Made by a program: the position numbers and the translations under genes. A stretch of 64,000 nucleotides of DNA from Candidatus Latescibacterota bacterium (GTDB lineage Bacteria > Latescibacterota > UBA2968 > UBA8231), in the NCBI GenBank assembly GCA_022826515.1, contig JAJDUT010000046.1, positions 12,682-76,681 of the forward strand, written 5' to 3'. The notes beneath the pieces are model-generated. The model was given only the letters and a program-made list of their open reading frames with translations, ran no database searches and was not told the origin of the DNA. Of the stretch, positions 51,071 through 59,265 are shown piece by piece (within the stretch, counting starts at the first letter, position 1; every line of letters starts with the position of its first letter).

Positions 51071-52210
51071 CTATCGCTTCGCCTCTCCGGCCAGCGTCGT
51101 CACCGCTTCGACTAGTGTGTCCAGCTCCGCGTCGCTGGTGTAGAAGGCCACCGAGATCCGCACGCCGGTCGGATCGGTCATGTACGTGCCCCGTTGGACG
51201 ATCTGCCAGCGTTGCCTGAGGGCCGTGGAGACCTCGTCGCCCTCCATCCCTGCGATGGCAAATGTGACGATGCCGCTCCGGGTCTCGGGGCAGCGCGAGC
51301 TGACGACCTGCACACCGGGAATGGCGTCGAGACGCGCCCACAACCTCTCCGTCTTGCGGCTCGCCTCCGCGGCGATGGCCCGAGGCCCGCCAATGCGGGT
51401 CAGGAAGTCGAGGCTGGCACCGACTCCCGAGTAGAGCACGCTCGCTGGACTTCCCATCTCGTACTGTCGCGCTGAGGCGGAGGGATCGTGCGGACGCCGC
51501 AACGGCTTGAGAGCCTGCTGTGCATCTCTGCGGACGTAGAGGAACCCCGTGCCGATCGGTGCCAACAGCCACTTGTAGCAGTTGGTAGCGTAGAAGTCGC
51601 AGCCCATACCATGGAGATCCACCGGTAGCTGACCTACCGCCTGACAGCCGTCCCACAGCGTGAGGATTCCGCGGGCCCGAGCTAGGGCGCAGATCTCCTC
51701 AGCCGGCAGCACGGTGCCCGAATCGGTGGTGACGTGACTGAAGCAGATCAGCCGGGTGCGTGGCGTGATGGCCCGTTCCACCCGTTCTAGGATCACGTCC
51801 TTGTCGTGATCCAACTCGACCTCCTTGATGACGGCCCCCTCCCGGTCGGCCAGCCCTTGAACGGCCTGAAGCGGCACTGGATGCTCCTCGCTGGTGATCA
51901 ACACCTCGTCACCCGGTTCCCAGCGCAGCCCCCCCAACACCATGACAAAGCCGTCGCCGGTGCTCATGGTCAAGGCGATCTCCGTCGAGTCGGCCCCAAA
52001 GAAGTCGGCGATCTGCGCAGGAATCTCAGAGGCGGCCTTGCTCATCGCTTCATACCAGTCGATGGGACTCAGACCGCCATCGGGCATCTGCCGATAGCCA
52101 GCGGTGATCGCCTGACTCACGCTGGCGGGTGCCTGGCCGACCCCGCCGGTATTGAGATAGACGCCGAACCGCAGACCCGGGATCTGATCTCGAATCTCAG
52201 CGACATCCAT
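51071..52210 (-). CDS. Class V aminotransferase-family PLP enzyme
   Basis: This is a 379-residue fold-type I PLP enzyme related to cysteine desulfurase and isopenicillin-N epimerase. The cofactor Asp187 is in LTLWDGCQAVGQ and the Schiff-base Lys213 in YATNCYKWLLAPIGTGF. ITSEEHPVPLQAVQ and CFSHVTTDSGTVLP are conserved blocks. The desulfurase Cys loop is not evident. It lies between an amidohydrolase and a racemase-like gene in an apparent operon. Confidence 0.87.
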   Translation of the reverse strand: MDVAEIRDQIPGLRFGVYLNTGGVGQAPASVSQAITAGYRQMPDGGLSPIDWYEAMSKAASEIPAQIADFFGADSTEIALTMSTGDGFVMVLGGLRWEPGDEVLITSEEHPVPLQAVQGLADREGAVIKEVELDHDKDVILERVERAITPRTRLICFSHVTTDSGTVLPAEEICALARARGILTLWDGCQAVGQLPVDLHGMGCDFYATNCYKWLLAPIGTGFLYVRRDAQQALKPLRRPHDPSASARQYEMGSPASVLYSGVGASLDFLTRIGGPRAIAAEASRKTERLWARLDAIPGVQVVSSRCPETRSGIVTFAIAGMEGDEVSTALRQRWQIVQRGTYMTDPTGVRISVAFYTSDAELDTLVEAVTTLAGEAKR

Positions 52211-52224
52211 TCGCCTGTTCCTCC

Positions 52225-53487
52225 CTATTGAACGCGCACCCCGGCTTGGAAAACCGCCCTGACGTCGCTGAAGGCGGCCACGTCTGCCGTCGGATCGCCC
52301 CCGAAGGCGGCAAGGTCCGCAGCTTTGCCGACCTCGATGGTCCCCACCTCATCGGCAATGCCAGCCGCTTCGGCCGAGACCCGGGTCGCCGCGACGAGGG
52401 CTTCGGCCGGGGTGAAGCCGCATTCGATCAGTAGCTGCAGATCGTAGTCTAAGTGGCCGAATTCGAGGCTACCCACTCCTGAGTCCGTGCCGGGCACCAC
52501 GCGTTCCTTCAGGCAGTAGTCGAGCATCTGCCGCATCACGTCCAGCCGTTTCTCCGCTCGTTGTTCGAGATGGGTGAGCGCTGCCTCCTCTTTGGCACCC
52601 ATAGCTCCCTCGTCGCGCAGCTTGCGCAGGCGCACCATATCCGGGTAGTTGGTCCACGCCTGCAATGTGGGGCTCAGCCAGATGCCGGATTCAGCCAACA
52701 TCTCGGCTACTTTCGGGTCGAAGCGCATCACGTGGTCCGGTTCAAGGAACTCGACGTGTTCGATCAGGTCGATGCCAGCCTCAACGGCCCGCACCATCGA
52801 CTGTGTGGCGCGGCAATGGGCGACAGTAAGGCGGTGAAACTGACGCGCCTCGCCCACTAGGGCCTGCAACTCTTCCGTCGAATAGGAGGCCAACCCCGGA
52901 ATCGTGCCGGTCGTCCCGCCGCCGGAGGCCATTACCTTGATGTAGTCGGCCCCCTCGTGCACGAGCCCGCGCACGGACCGACGAATCTCTTCCACTCCGT
53001 CGGCGATCTCGTTGCACATGTGGAAGTGGCCCCCCGTGCAAGTGATCGGGCGACCGCTGACGAGCAGCCGCGGCCCGGGGATGTATCCCCGTTTCAGACC
53101 TTCCTTGAGGATGAATCCGACCTTGTTGCGGGCACCGTGCTCGCACAGGGTGGTGATGCCGGCGCGCAGATGCTTGCGCATGTTCATGGCCCCGATGAGC
53201 ACCATCGTCTCGTCGCTTTCGAGGAAGGTCAGGTCGTAGCGGCGGCCGTCTCCCGGCAGGCTGAGGTGGGTGTGACCGTCGATGAGACCGGGAGTGAGGC
53301 AGCAGCCGTCGAGATCGACGGTCGGGGTATCGGGAGGCGTCTGCTGCTCCACCTGTGCCAATGGTCCGACTGCGGCGATGGTGCCATCTCGTACGAATAC
53401 CGCCTGCCCGGCCTTGGCGCTGCCGCCGAGGCCGTCGGCGAGCAGTCCCGGGCGAATCAGTGCCGTCTGTGAATTCGATGCGAGCAT
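52225..53487 (-). CDS. Imidazolonepropionase/prolidase-like amidohydrolase
   Basis: This is a 420-residue amidohydrolase. LTPGLIDGHTHLSLPGDG gives the HxH metal site, VAHCRATQSM and LIEHVEFLEP the further His, and VVPGTDSGVG the Asp. The C-terminal small beta domain ends VGTIEVGKAADLAAF. Members include Xaa-Pro dipeptidases and N-acyl amino acid hydrolases. The frame extends upstream, but the ATG with GAGGGA nine bases away is a better start. It heads the 53487-49958 operon. Confidence 0.85.
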   Translation of the reverse strand: MLASNSQTALIRPGLLADGLGGSAKAGQAVFVRDGTIAAVGPLAQVEQQTPPDTPTVDLDGCCLTPGLIDGHTHLSLPGDGRRYDLTFLESDETMVLIGAMNMRKHLRAGITTLCEHGARNKVGFILKEGLKRGYIPGPRLLVSGRPITCTGGHFHMCNEIADGVEEIRRSVRGLVHEGADYIKVMASGGGTTGTIPGLASYSTEELQALVGEARQFHRLTVAHCRATQSMVRAVEAGIDLIEHVEFLEPDHVMRFDPKVAEMLAESGIWLSPTLQAWTNYPDMVRLRKLRDEGAMGAKEEAALTHLEQRAEKRLDVMRQMLDYCLKERVVPGTDSGVGSLEFGHLDYDLQLLIECGFTPAEALVAATRVSAEAAGIADEVGTIEVGKAADLAAFGGDPTADVAAFSDVRAVFQAGVRVQ

Positions 53488-53662
53488 AGCTGGAGTTCCC
53501 TCGATTTGTGGAGAGTTATGAGCCTTCGGCCGCCAGGTCTCTTCGACAGCCGAAGGAGCGAACGGAGGGCCTCCAGAAAGTAATACAAAACCTCGCGGAC
53601 GACGAGAAACTCGCAGGAGGCCAAGAGCGGAATCTATGAGCATTGACCGGACGTGGGATCCG

Positions 53663-53695
53663 TTGTTACGTTTTTATTCTATTTCCAGGTAACAA
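53663..53695 (+). promoter_or_regulatory. Possible VapBC operator (inverted repeat)
   Basis: TTGTTAC (53663-53669) and GTAACAA (53689-53695) are perfect inverted arms around a 19-base AT-rich spacer, ending 15 bases before the antitoxin ATG. The location suits a ribbon-helix-helix operator. The rest of the 223-base gap from 53488 shows no gene. Confidence 0.4.
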
Positions 53696-53710
53696 GTTGA
53701 GGAGATAGCA

Positions 53711-54013
53711 ATGCCTACAATCAGAGTGTCGGCGGAGACAATGCAACGCCTTGAGAGGTGGGCAGACCCCCTAGAGAACACGGCGGAATCAGCAATCTCC
53801 AAGGCGTTGGATGCGGCTGAAAAGATGCGGGAAGACGAGGACCGGGTTCGTGTGGCTGAAAAGGTTGCCAAAGAGCCGCATACCACTCCGCAGCGCGACA
53901 GATCCCAAGACAAGTGCGAGTCATTCATCGACCATCTGCTCGCCATTCCCAACGTCGGCAACGATGCTGATTTCGAGCGCGACCGCTCGGGGCCGCGCCC
54001 ACTCGATATATGA
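53711..54013 (+). CDS. vapB: VapB-like antitoxin
   Basis: This is a 100-residue protein, MPTIRVSAETMQRLERWADP, then TAESAISKALDAAEKM: a ribbon-helix-helix N-terminus followed by a charged tail that would bind the toxin. GAGGAG lies six bases before the ATG. Its last four bases (ATGA) overlap the PIN toxin start, typical of vapBC. Confidence 0.75.
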   Translation: MPTIRVSAETMQRLERWADPLENTAESAISKALDAAEKMREDEDRVRVAEKVAKEPHTTPQRDRSQDKCESFIDHLLAIPNVGNDADFERDRSGPRPLDI

Positions 54014-54453
54014 GCTACCTCGTCGATACGGATGTTCTATCCGAAATTCGCAAACGCAATCGCGCTAATCCGCAAGTCGTCGCTTGGTTTCGCCAACGCC
54101 AGCCGAGGGAGCTTTACCTGAGTGTCCTGACTCTGGGCGAACTGCGACGAGGAGTTGAACGGATCCGCAGGCGAGACCCGACCTCGGCCACTGTACTCAA
54201 CGCGTGGTTGGAGCGGACGTTGCGGGATTTTCGGGATCGCATCATTGTCGTGGATCAAGCCATCGCCGATCGATGGGGACGCCTCGGCACCCCCGATCCG
54301 ATTCCGGTCATCGACGGATTGATCGCCGCCACGGCACTTGAACGAGGCCTCATCGTTGCGACCCGGAACGTGAAACATGTCGCGCCCACCGGTGCACAGT
54401 GCATCGACCCGTTTGAGGAATCCGAAGATCGAGCGCAGCCAACAACGGAGTAG
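54010..54453 (+). CDS. vapC: PIN-domain toxin VapC (FitB-like)
   Basis: This is a 147-residue PIN nuclease. SYLVDTDVLSEIRKR holds the first Asp, LSVLTLGELRRGVERI the Glu, and PVIDGLIAATALERGLIVAT and RNVKHVAPTGAQCIDPFEE the rest of the acidic site and the usual C-terminal NPFE-like end. It is coupled to the antitoxin by a four-base overlap and ends two bases before a PhyH gene. Confidence 0.9.
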   Translation: MSYLVDTDVLSEIRKRNRANPQVVAWFRQRQPRELYLSVLTLGELRRGVERIRRRDPTSATVLNAWLERTLRDFRDRIIVVDQAIADRWGRLGTPDPIPVIDGLIAATALERGLIVATRNVKHVAPTGAQCIDPFEESEDRAQPTTE

Positions 54454-54455
54454 CC

Positions 54456-55262
54456 ATGCCATTTACCGACGCCCAGATCGGACACTACAAAACGGAGGGC
54501 TACCTATCCGGCCCGCGCGTCTTATCCGACGAGCAGATCAGCGCGCTCAAGGAACGCATCGACGACATTCTCCACGGCCGCATCCCCTTCCCCAAACACC
54601 TGATGGGAGAAACCGTCGAACAGTCCCGCGCCAAGGGCCAACTACCTTCGGTTAAAGTGGTCAACATCTTTCGCCGCGAGCCGATCTTTGCCGCCCTCAT
54701 CGACAACTCGGCCATCAGCGCCCTGGCACACCAACTCATGTCCGGCCCGGTGCGCATGTGGGAAGACCAAATGATCTACAAGCCAGCCTATGACGCGGAA
54801 ACCGCCCTGGCTTGGCACCAGGACTACACCTTTTGGAATCACGTCGGCCCAGCCGACATGGGCACCTGCTGGATCGCCCTCGACGACGCCACGGTCGATA
54901 ACGGCTGTATGCACGTCATCCCAAGTAGCCACCGATGGCCGATGCGCTATAACCGCGAGGACGCCGTGGTTGACGACCCGCACTGGCTGTTGCAACAGGA
55001 GGGGATCCCCGACGGGGCCGACCTCACTCCGGTACCCTGCGAGGTCAAAGCCGGACACTGCCACTTCCACCACTGCCGCACCTTCCACGGCTCGTACGGC
55101 AACAAAACTGACAACCCACGGCGCAGCTATATCATGCACCTCATGCCCGGCTACACCCGTCGCCTAGGCGACAATTGGAACGAGCGCATGGGCAACGTCG
55201 AAACTGTGGGTGTGGGCGAAGTTCTCCAAGGGGCGGACTACCCAGAGCTGGTAGCCGTGTGA
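54456..55262 (+). CDS. Phytanoyl-CoA dioxygenase-family oxygenase
   Basis: This is a 268-residue iron(II)/2-oxoglutarate oxygenase. His121 and Asp123 are in LAWHQDYTFWN, distal His211 in RTFHGSYGN, with Arg222 or Arg223 for 2-oxoglutarate. It starts two bases after the PIN toxin, so it may be read through from the toxin-antitoxin promoter. It converges with another PhyH gene ten bases further on. Confidence 0.88.
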   Translation: MPFTDAQIGHYKTEGYLSGPRVLSDEQISALKERIDDILHGRIPFPKHLMGETVEQSRAKGQLPSVKVVNIFRREPIFAALIDNSAISALAHQLMSGPVRMWEDQMIYKPAYDAETALAWHQDYTFWNHVGPADMGTCWIALDDATVDNGCMHVIPSSHRWPMRYNREDAVVDDPHWLLQQEGIPDGADLTPVPCEVKAGHCHFHHCRTFHGSYGNKTDNPRRSYIMHLMPGYTRRLGDNWNERMGNVETVGVGEVLQGADYPELVAV

Positions 55263-55272
55263 AAAGCTGTCC

Positions 55273-55995
55273 CTAGGCAAAGGGAAAGGTGCCGTCGTAC
55301 CCCCTAGGCCGCGACACGTGCCAGATGCCCTCGTACATCGGCGTCATCTGATAGTGGCACACCACATTGCTGCGTTCCATATCGTCGCGCTCTTTGGCTC
55401 CTTGGTGCGGTATGTGGCTCAAAAAGACGACGCAGTCGCCCGCCTTGGGGTAGAGGACGATGTGCTGCTGGGCGTCACACCAAGCCGCGAATTTGGGGCG
55501 GTCCTTGGGGTAGAGATGGGGAGGCTCCTGCAAATGGCCGTTTTTGACGTATTTGAGGTGGCCGTCGCCCGGCCCGTTGTCCTGCAAGTAATAGGTCGTA
55601 TTGACTCCTACGGGCTGGGCCGCCAAGCGGTATTGCTCGACTTGCCGCTTTTCCTCCCAATAGCCGTAGAAATCCATGTGCCACTCCTGCAGGTACGGCC
55701 CCGGATTGATGTGCGCCCGCAGGCTGCGTAGCTGGCACTGCTTGCCCATCATGCCCTCCAGATAAGGGCGCACGCTCGGATGGCCCACCAACGGGGCGAA
55801 GGTCTCAGGCTCGCGGTCCAAGAGCGAATCGAACCACATATTGCCCACGGCGTTCAAGCCCTCCTCCCAACCCATTTCGCGCGCGTAGTCCACCCGCTGG
55901 CGCACCAATTCCGTCTCTTGGGGACTCAAGGCCCCTTCGATCAAGACGTAGCCGTCTCGTTCCAATTGGTCCAGTTTATTCGCTACATCCTGCAT
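55273..55995 (-). CDS. Phytanoyl-CoA dioxygenase-family oxygenase
   Basis: This is a 240-residue oxygenase. His and Asp are in LQEWHMDFYGYW and the distal His in HIPHQGAKERD; Arg lies in DMERSNVVCHYQ. The start with GGAG nine bases upstream (MQDVANKLDQL) is preferred over an earlier in-frame Met. The PhyH family acts on varied substrates. Its upstream neighbour on this strand is a decayed toxin-antitoxin locus. Confidence 0.87.
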   Translation of the reverse strand: MQDVANKLDQLERDGYVLIEGALSPQETELVRQRVDYAREMGWEEGLNAVGNMWFDSLLDREPETFAPLVGHPSVRPYLEGMMGKQCQLRSLRAHINPGPYLQEWHMDFYGYWEEKRQVEQYRLAAQPVGVNTTYYLQDNGPGDGHLKYVKNGHLQEPPHLYPKDRPKFAAWCDAQQHIVLYPKAGDCVVFLSHIPHQGAKERDDMERSNVVCHYQMTPMYEGIWHVSRPRGYDGTFPFA

Positions 55996-56067
55996 TATTT
56001 TCAGTCTCCTTTTCCTGTGGGTCGGCACTATCCTCGCCCGCTTCGACGGTGGATTTGTTGGGGGTGG

Positions 56068-56397
56068 TCAAGGCGTCTTCCCAAGGGTTGGTGACGGCGA
56101 CGAGAAACCCGCTCGCCCTGTGTCTCCAGACGCGAATGGGATTTCCCGCTGGGACTCTCTATTTCTGATGGTCTCGAGATTCGCGCCACGGGGCATGTTG
56201 GCTACTAGCCACTGGCCCATGGGTTGGCGCTGCGATTCTTTCTCGGCCCATACGTGGGCGGGAACTACGACGAAGGACTTCCGCGTACCGATGTGTTGAG
56301 GCCCTTCCTCTTCGGCGCGACGCAGGACTTCAGACAAACGCGCTTTGGCCTCGGCGACGGTCCAAACGCGATGGGGTGCTGAGTGTCGGGTGGTCAT
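56068..56397 (-). CDS. Orphan Phd/YefM-like antitoxin fused to out-of-frame remnant
   Basis: This is a 109-residue protein. VWTVAEAKARLSEVLRRAEE is the Phd/YefM N-terminal dimer helix, followed by TRKSFVVVPAHVW. The usual ending REIPF is followed by unusual residues. In another frame just downstream the DNA encodes GFLVAVTNPWED, like the C-terminus of a VapC toxin. The toxin gene thus seems deleted, leaving antitoxin plus toxin tail. GAGG lies close to the chosen ATG. Confidence 0.65.
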   Translation of the reverse strand: MTTRHSAPHRVWTVAEAKARLSEVLRRAEEEGPQHIGTRKSFVVVPAHVWAEKESQRQPMGQWLVANMPRGANLETIRNRESQREIPFASGDTGRAGFSSPSPTLGKTP

Positions 56398-56432
56398 AGG
56401 TCCTCTTTTTTCCTCTGCTGCGATCTGGGTGC

Positions 56433-57236
56433 TCAAGGAACGGCGGGCAGTTCGAAGTACCCGAGTTCGGCCATGCGCCGCAGCCAGCGTCCTCGCTTGG
56501 GGCTACCGGAAGGGTTCCGCAGCCATTCGAGTGGGTACATAGACTGTTCCGATCTCCCGAAGTGCGCGGGCGTCTTCTTTGAGTTGACGGCGCGTTCCCG
56601 AGTAGCGGCCTCTTCGACTTCGCCCTTGGGATTGTTGTAGTACACACAGGTACACATGCGGCGGCCCGCAGCGCCGCCACTGCTGGCGTGCCAGCAGCGC
56701 ATGTCGAAAGCCACCACGTCGCCCGGCTCCGACCGGCAGACGTAGGCAGGGACGTCGGCCACGTCAATCTCTAGGGAGCTCAGGCTGTCGTGCAACTGAT
56801 CGTGGAACTCGCGCCGGTGCGAACCGGGGATGAGCCGCAGGGCACCGCTCTCGGCATCGACCGGGTCGAGGTAGAAGGCGAACTTGACGCCAAAGCAATC
56901 CGCGGATGGATCGGCCCTGTGGTCGGGATGCCATCTCGTATCGCCGACATAGCGGTTGGCATCGGTGCCGATGCCGATGACGTCGTCGCCGTAGAGTTGC
57001 TCGGCCACGCCGCAGAAGCGTTCGTCTTCGAGCAGGCTGGCGTACAGGGGGGTGCGCGGGTGCAGCATCATCGTCCAGTAGCGCGTCTCTCCCGTGAAGG
57101 GATGATCGGCGTACACGTGATCGAGCTCGGACTCGTACTCCTCGCGCAGAATCTCGACCTCTTCCGGGGTGAACAGTTTGTGCAGGGTGACGAAGCCGAA
57201 GGTCCGGAAGTGTTGCAACTGATGGTCGGTCAACAT
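56433..57236 (-). CDS. Phytanoyl-CoA dioxygenase-family oxygenase
   Basis: This is a 267-residue oxygenase. The HxD is in TRWHPDHRADPS and the distal His in DMRCWHASSGGAAGR, where Arg may bind 2-oxoglutarate. GGAGGA lies five or six bases before the ATG, so a longer frame is rejected. The C-terminus SMYPLEWLRNPSG is usual for this subgroup. Confidence 0.87.
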   Translation of the reverse strand: MLTDHQLQHFRTFGFVTLHKLFTPEEVEILREEYESELDHVYADHPFTGETRYWTMMLHPRTPLYASLLEDERFCGVAEQLYGDDVIGIGTDANRYVGDTRWHPDHRADPSADCFGVKFAFYLDPVDAESGALRLIPGSHRREFHDQLHDSLSSLEIDVADVPAYVCRSEPGDVVAFDMRCWHASSGGAAGRRMCTCVYYNNPKGEVEEAATRERAVNSKKTPAHFGRSEQSMYPLEWLRNPSGSPKRGRWLRRMAELGYFELPAVP

Positions 57237-57349
57237 GGGATTCCTCCGATGCGGCTGATGCGGCCATTGGAAAGGGTTGTCGTATGCTTGGGCCAAATTA
57301 GAACGCGTCGCCCGATTGGGCAAGCTCAGTCCTTGACCCAACTACCTTC

Positions 57350-58225
57350 TTAGCAGATGGCAGCCGTTTGCATGGCCGCGAGCAAGTCGGTCGGGCTCAT
57401 CAGAACACCCAGAATAGAGTGCTCGCTACCCCGTGGTATTTCTATCCCCGTGGCGGTAGCCGTTATGCCGTCAAAGTCGCGCGTGGGGTGTACGGGGATC
57501 TTGCGGTTGGGTCGGTCGATGCTGAGATGGGCGTGCAGGGTGATCCCCAAGGGGCTTTCCAACATCACTTTACTAGGATCCAGATCGAGCCTAATCTTGC
57601 CCGTGGCTCCTGCCTCACTCGTCCTGAACCCGTCGAGGAAGAGGCCGATCGGATAGCCCAGCGGGCCGTCGAAGAGGTAGCCTCGCGTGGTGCCGTCCGG
57701 GAGCAGAAAATGGGTCACCAACTCCGCTTTGCAAAGGAGGCGTTGGTCTGGCACCGTCATGTCAAAGTTGTCAAACGCCGGTGTCTTGAGACCGAGCTGT
57801 CGGCCGAGTGCAGTGCCGTAACTATAGACACATCCAGTAAACGACTCGCCCCACAATTCCAGCTCAGTAGTCCCGCAATCGAGCTGGTGCCCCTTGTCAG
57901 CTAGCTGCGACGAGAACGAGTCGGTCAGGTCCTGCCTGTACTGCTCGGGGTCGATCCCGTCATACCACTCGGCGCGGGGCTCGACAACGCGGTCGTCACC
58001 AAGTTGTTGCTTGGCGTAGGCGAGGATTTCCCGACCCCCATCGAGTTGAGCGTAAATCGCATCCGGCTCCAGTTGACGGATCGCCGCGCGCCAACGTCGT
58101 TCGCACAGCAACTCGCGCTCGAGATAGATCCCGGCGTTTGTATTGCGCAGGGTTTTCGGATCAGTGGCAGCCAAGTCACTGTAGAGCATTGAGTGAATCA
58201 GATAGACGATCTTTCTCACCTTCAT
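57350..58225 (-). CDS. Hypothetical protein, possibly cysteine-hydrolase or isochorismatase-like
   Basis: This is a 291-residue protein I do not recognise. The N-terminus MKVRKIVYLIHSMLYSDLAA resembles the first strand of a hydrolase, followed by RNTNAGIYLERELLCERRWR and QLDGGREILAYAKQQLGDDR. ESFTGCVYSYGTALGRQLGL contains a Cys in a position like that of cysteine hydrolases. The second half is beta-rich. GTGAGG lies eight bases before the ATG. It sits between an XRE regulator and a PhyH gene. Confidence 0.55.
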   Translation of the reverse strand: MKVRKIVYLIHSMLYSDLAATDPKTLRNTNAGIYLERELLCERRWRAAIRQLEPDAIYAQLDGGREILAYAKQQLGDDRVVEPRAEWYDGIDPEQYRQDLTDSFSSQLADKGHQLDCGTTELELWGESFTGCVYSYGTALGRQLGLKTPAFDNFDMTVPDQRLLCKAELVTHFLLPDGTTRGYLFDGPLGYPIGLFLDGFRTSEAGATGKIRLDLDPSKVMLESPLGITLHAHLSIDRPNRKIPVHPTRDFDGITATATGIEIPRGSEHSILGVLMSPTDLLAAMQTAAIC

Positions 58226-58351
58226 TGGCGCAACCTCACTTTCTTGACTCAATTATCGTTGACTACTTCTACCATGGTTGACTCACGAGTATACCTCTCC
58301 CAATATCCTCTCCCAAACTCGCCAGACAAAGCGCCTTGATCATTTCCTACT

Positions 58352-59116
58352 TCAGCTAATTGTTTTTTCAACAAGAAGACCGGCTCCACCTCTCGAACTC
58401 GCCGGACAAAGCGCCTTGATCATCCCCGTCAGAAGTAGTCCGTAATTCTCTTCCAACCGATAGCCCTCCTTATCTTGCACCAACAGCCCCGCTTCAATCA
58501 GTTTGTCAAGTACATCCACCAGTGCCTGCGAAGACTCGGCCAGTTCTGCTGCCAACAGTGCGGCGAACTTTTTCGAACCTCTCAGCAGGAAGCAAGCGAC
58601 GGGCCAGCACTCGGGCGCGAGGAGGATGCGAAGAGTATCTATCATATTGGACGATGGGGTGTCTTCTTCTAAGGCTTCGCCTCCGGCAAAGCATACCAAG
58701 CCGCTACTGCTCCAAAAGCTGAATCCCACAAGTCCCTTATCCGAATCCGACAGTTGATAGGAGATATTCTTATCCCCGTTCCTCATATCATAGGGGGGAA
58801 TTAGAAATCCTAGTGCCGTCATCAGAGCGGCATGTCGTTCCTCCTTGTCTCTGAGTCCGCCAATGCGCTGACCCAATTTGGCACCGAGTGTTTCAATCCC
58901 GAGTTCACTGTCAATTCCCAACAGCGCATCAGCCGAAGTGCCCAGCGTTTTGCACAAGGCTGGCAACGTCCCAATATCGGGCAGTGACTCGCCGTTTTCC
59001 CACTTGGAAACGGCTTGCGGACTAACGAATAGGTCGCTCCCCAGTTGTTCCTGTGTGAGTCCCTGCTGCTTCCGTCGCTCCTGTATCCTTTGTCCAAGCT
59101 CTGCTGGATCAATCAT
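58352..59116 (-). CDS. XRE-family transcriptional regulator with C-terminal helical domain
   Basis: This is a 254-residue protein. Residues 7-60 are a helix-turn-helix (RIQERRKQQGLTQEQLGSDL, VSPQAVSKWENGESLPDI). The C-terminal part (AELAESSQALVDVLDKLIEA, GLLVQDKEGYRLEENYG) looks like a winged helix, with an unrecognised middle. It may regulate the divergent or downstream genes. A terminator-like site is not obvious. Confidence 0.8.
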   Translation of the reverse strand: MIDPAELGQRIQERRKQQGLTQEQLGSDLFVSPQAVSKWENGESLPDIGTLPALCKTLGTSADALLGIDSELGIETLGAKLGQRIGGLRDKEERHAALMTALGFLIPPYDMRNGDKNISYQLSDSDKGLVGFSFWSSSGLVCFAGGEALEEDTPSSNMIDTLRILLAPECWPVACFLLRGSKKFAALLAAELAESSQALVDVLDKLIEAGLLVQDKEGYRLEENYGLLLTGMIKALCPASSRGGAGLLVEKTIS

Positions 59117-59265
59117 TGCGCTATCTCCTCTGTTTTGGGTATGTACAGCACCCTGATCAAACGATGGTTGTTGTTACCTGCACAACCAAAATAGCGCATT
59201 TACCCAGTTGTCGGCATTGAGGAACGCGCAATCCGGTCAACTGCTGGTTGAGCTTTTCCCTTACG

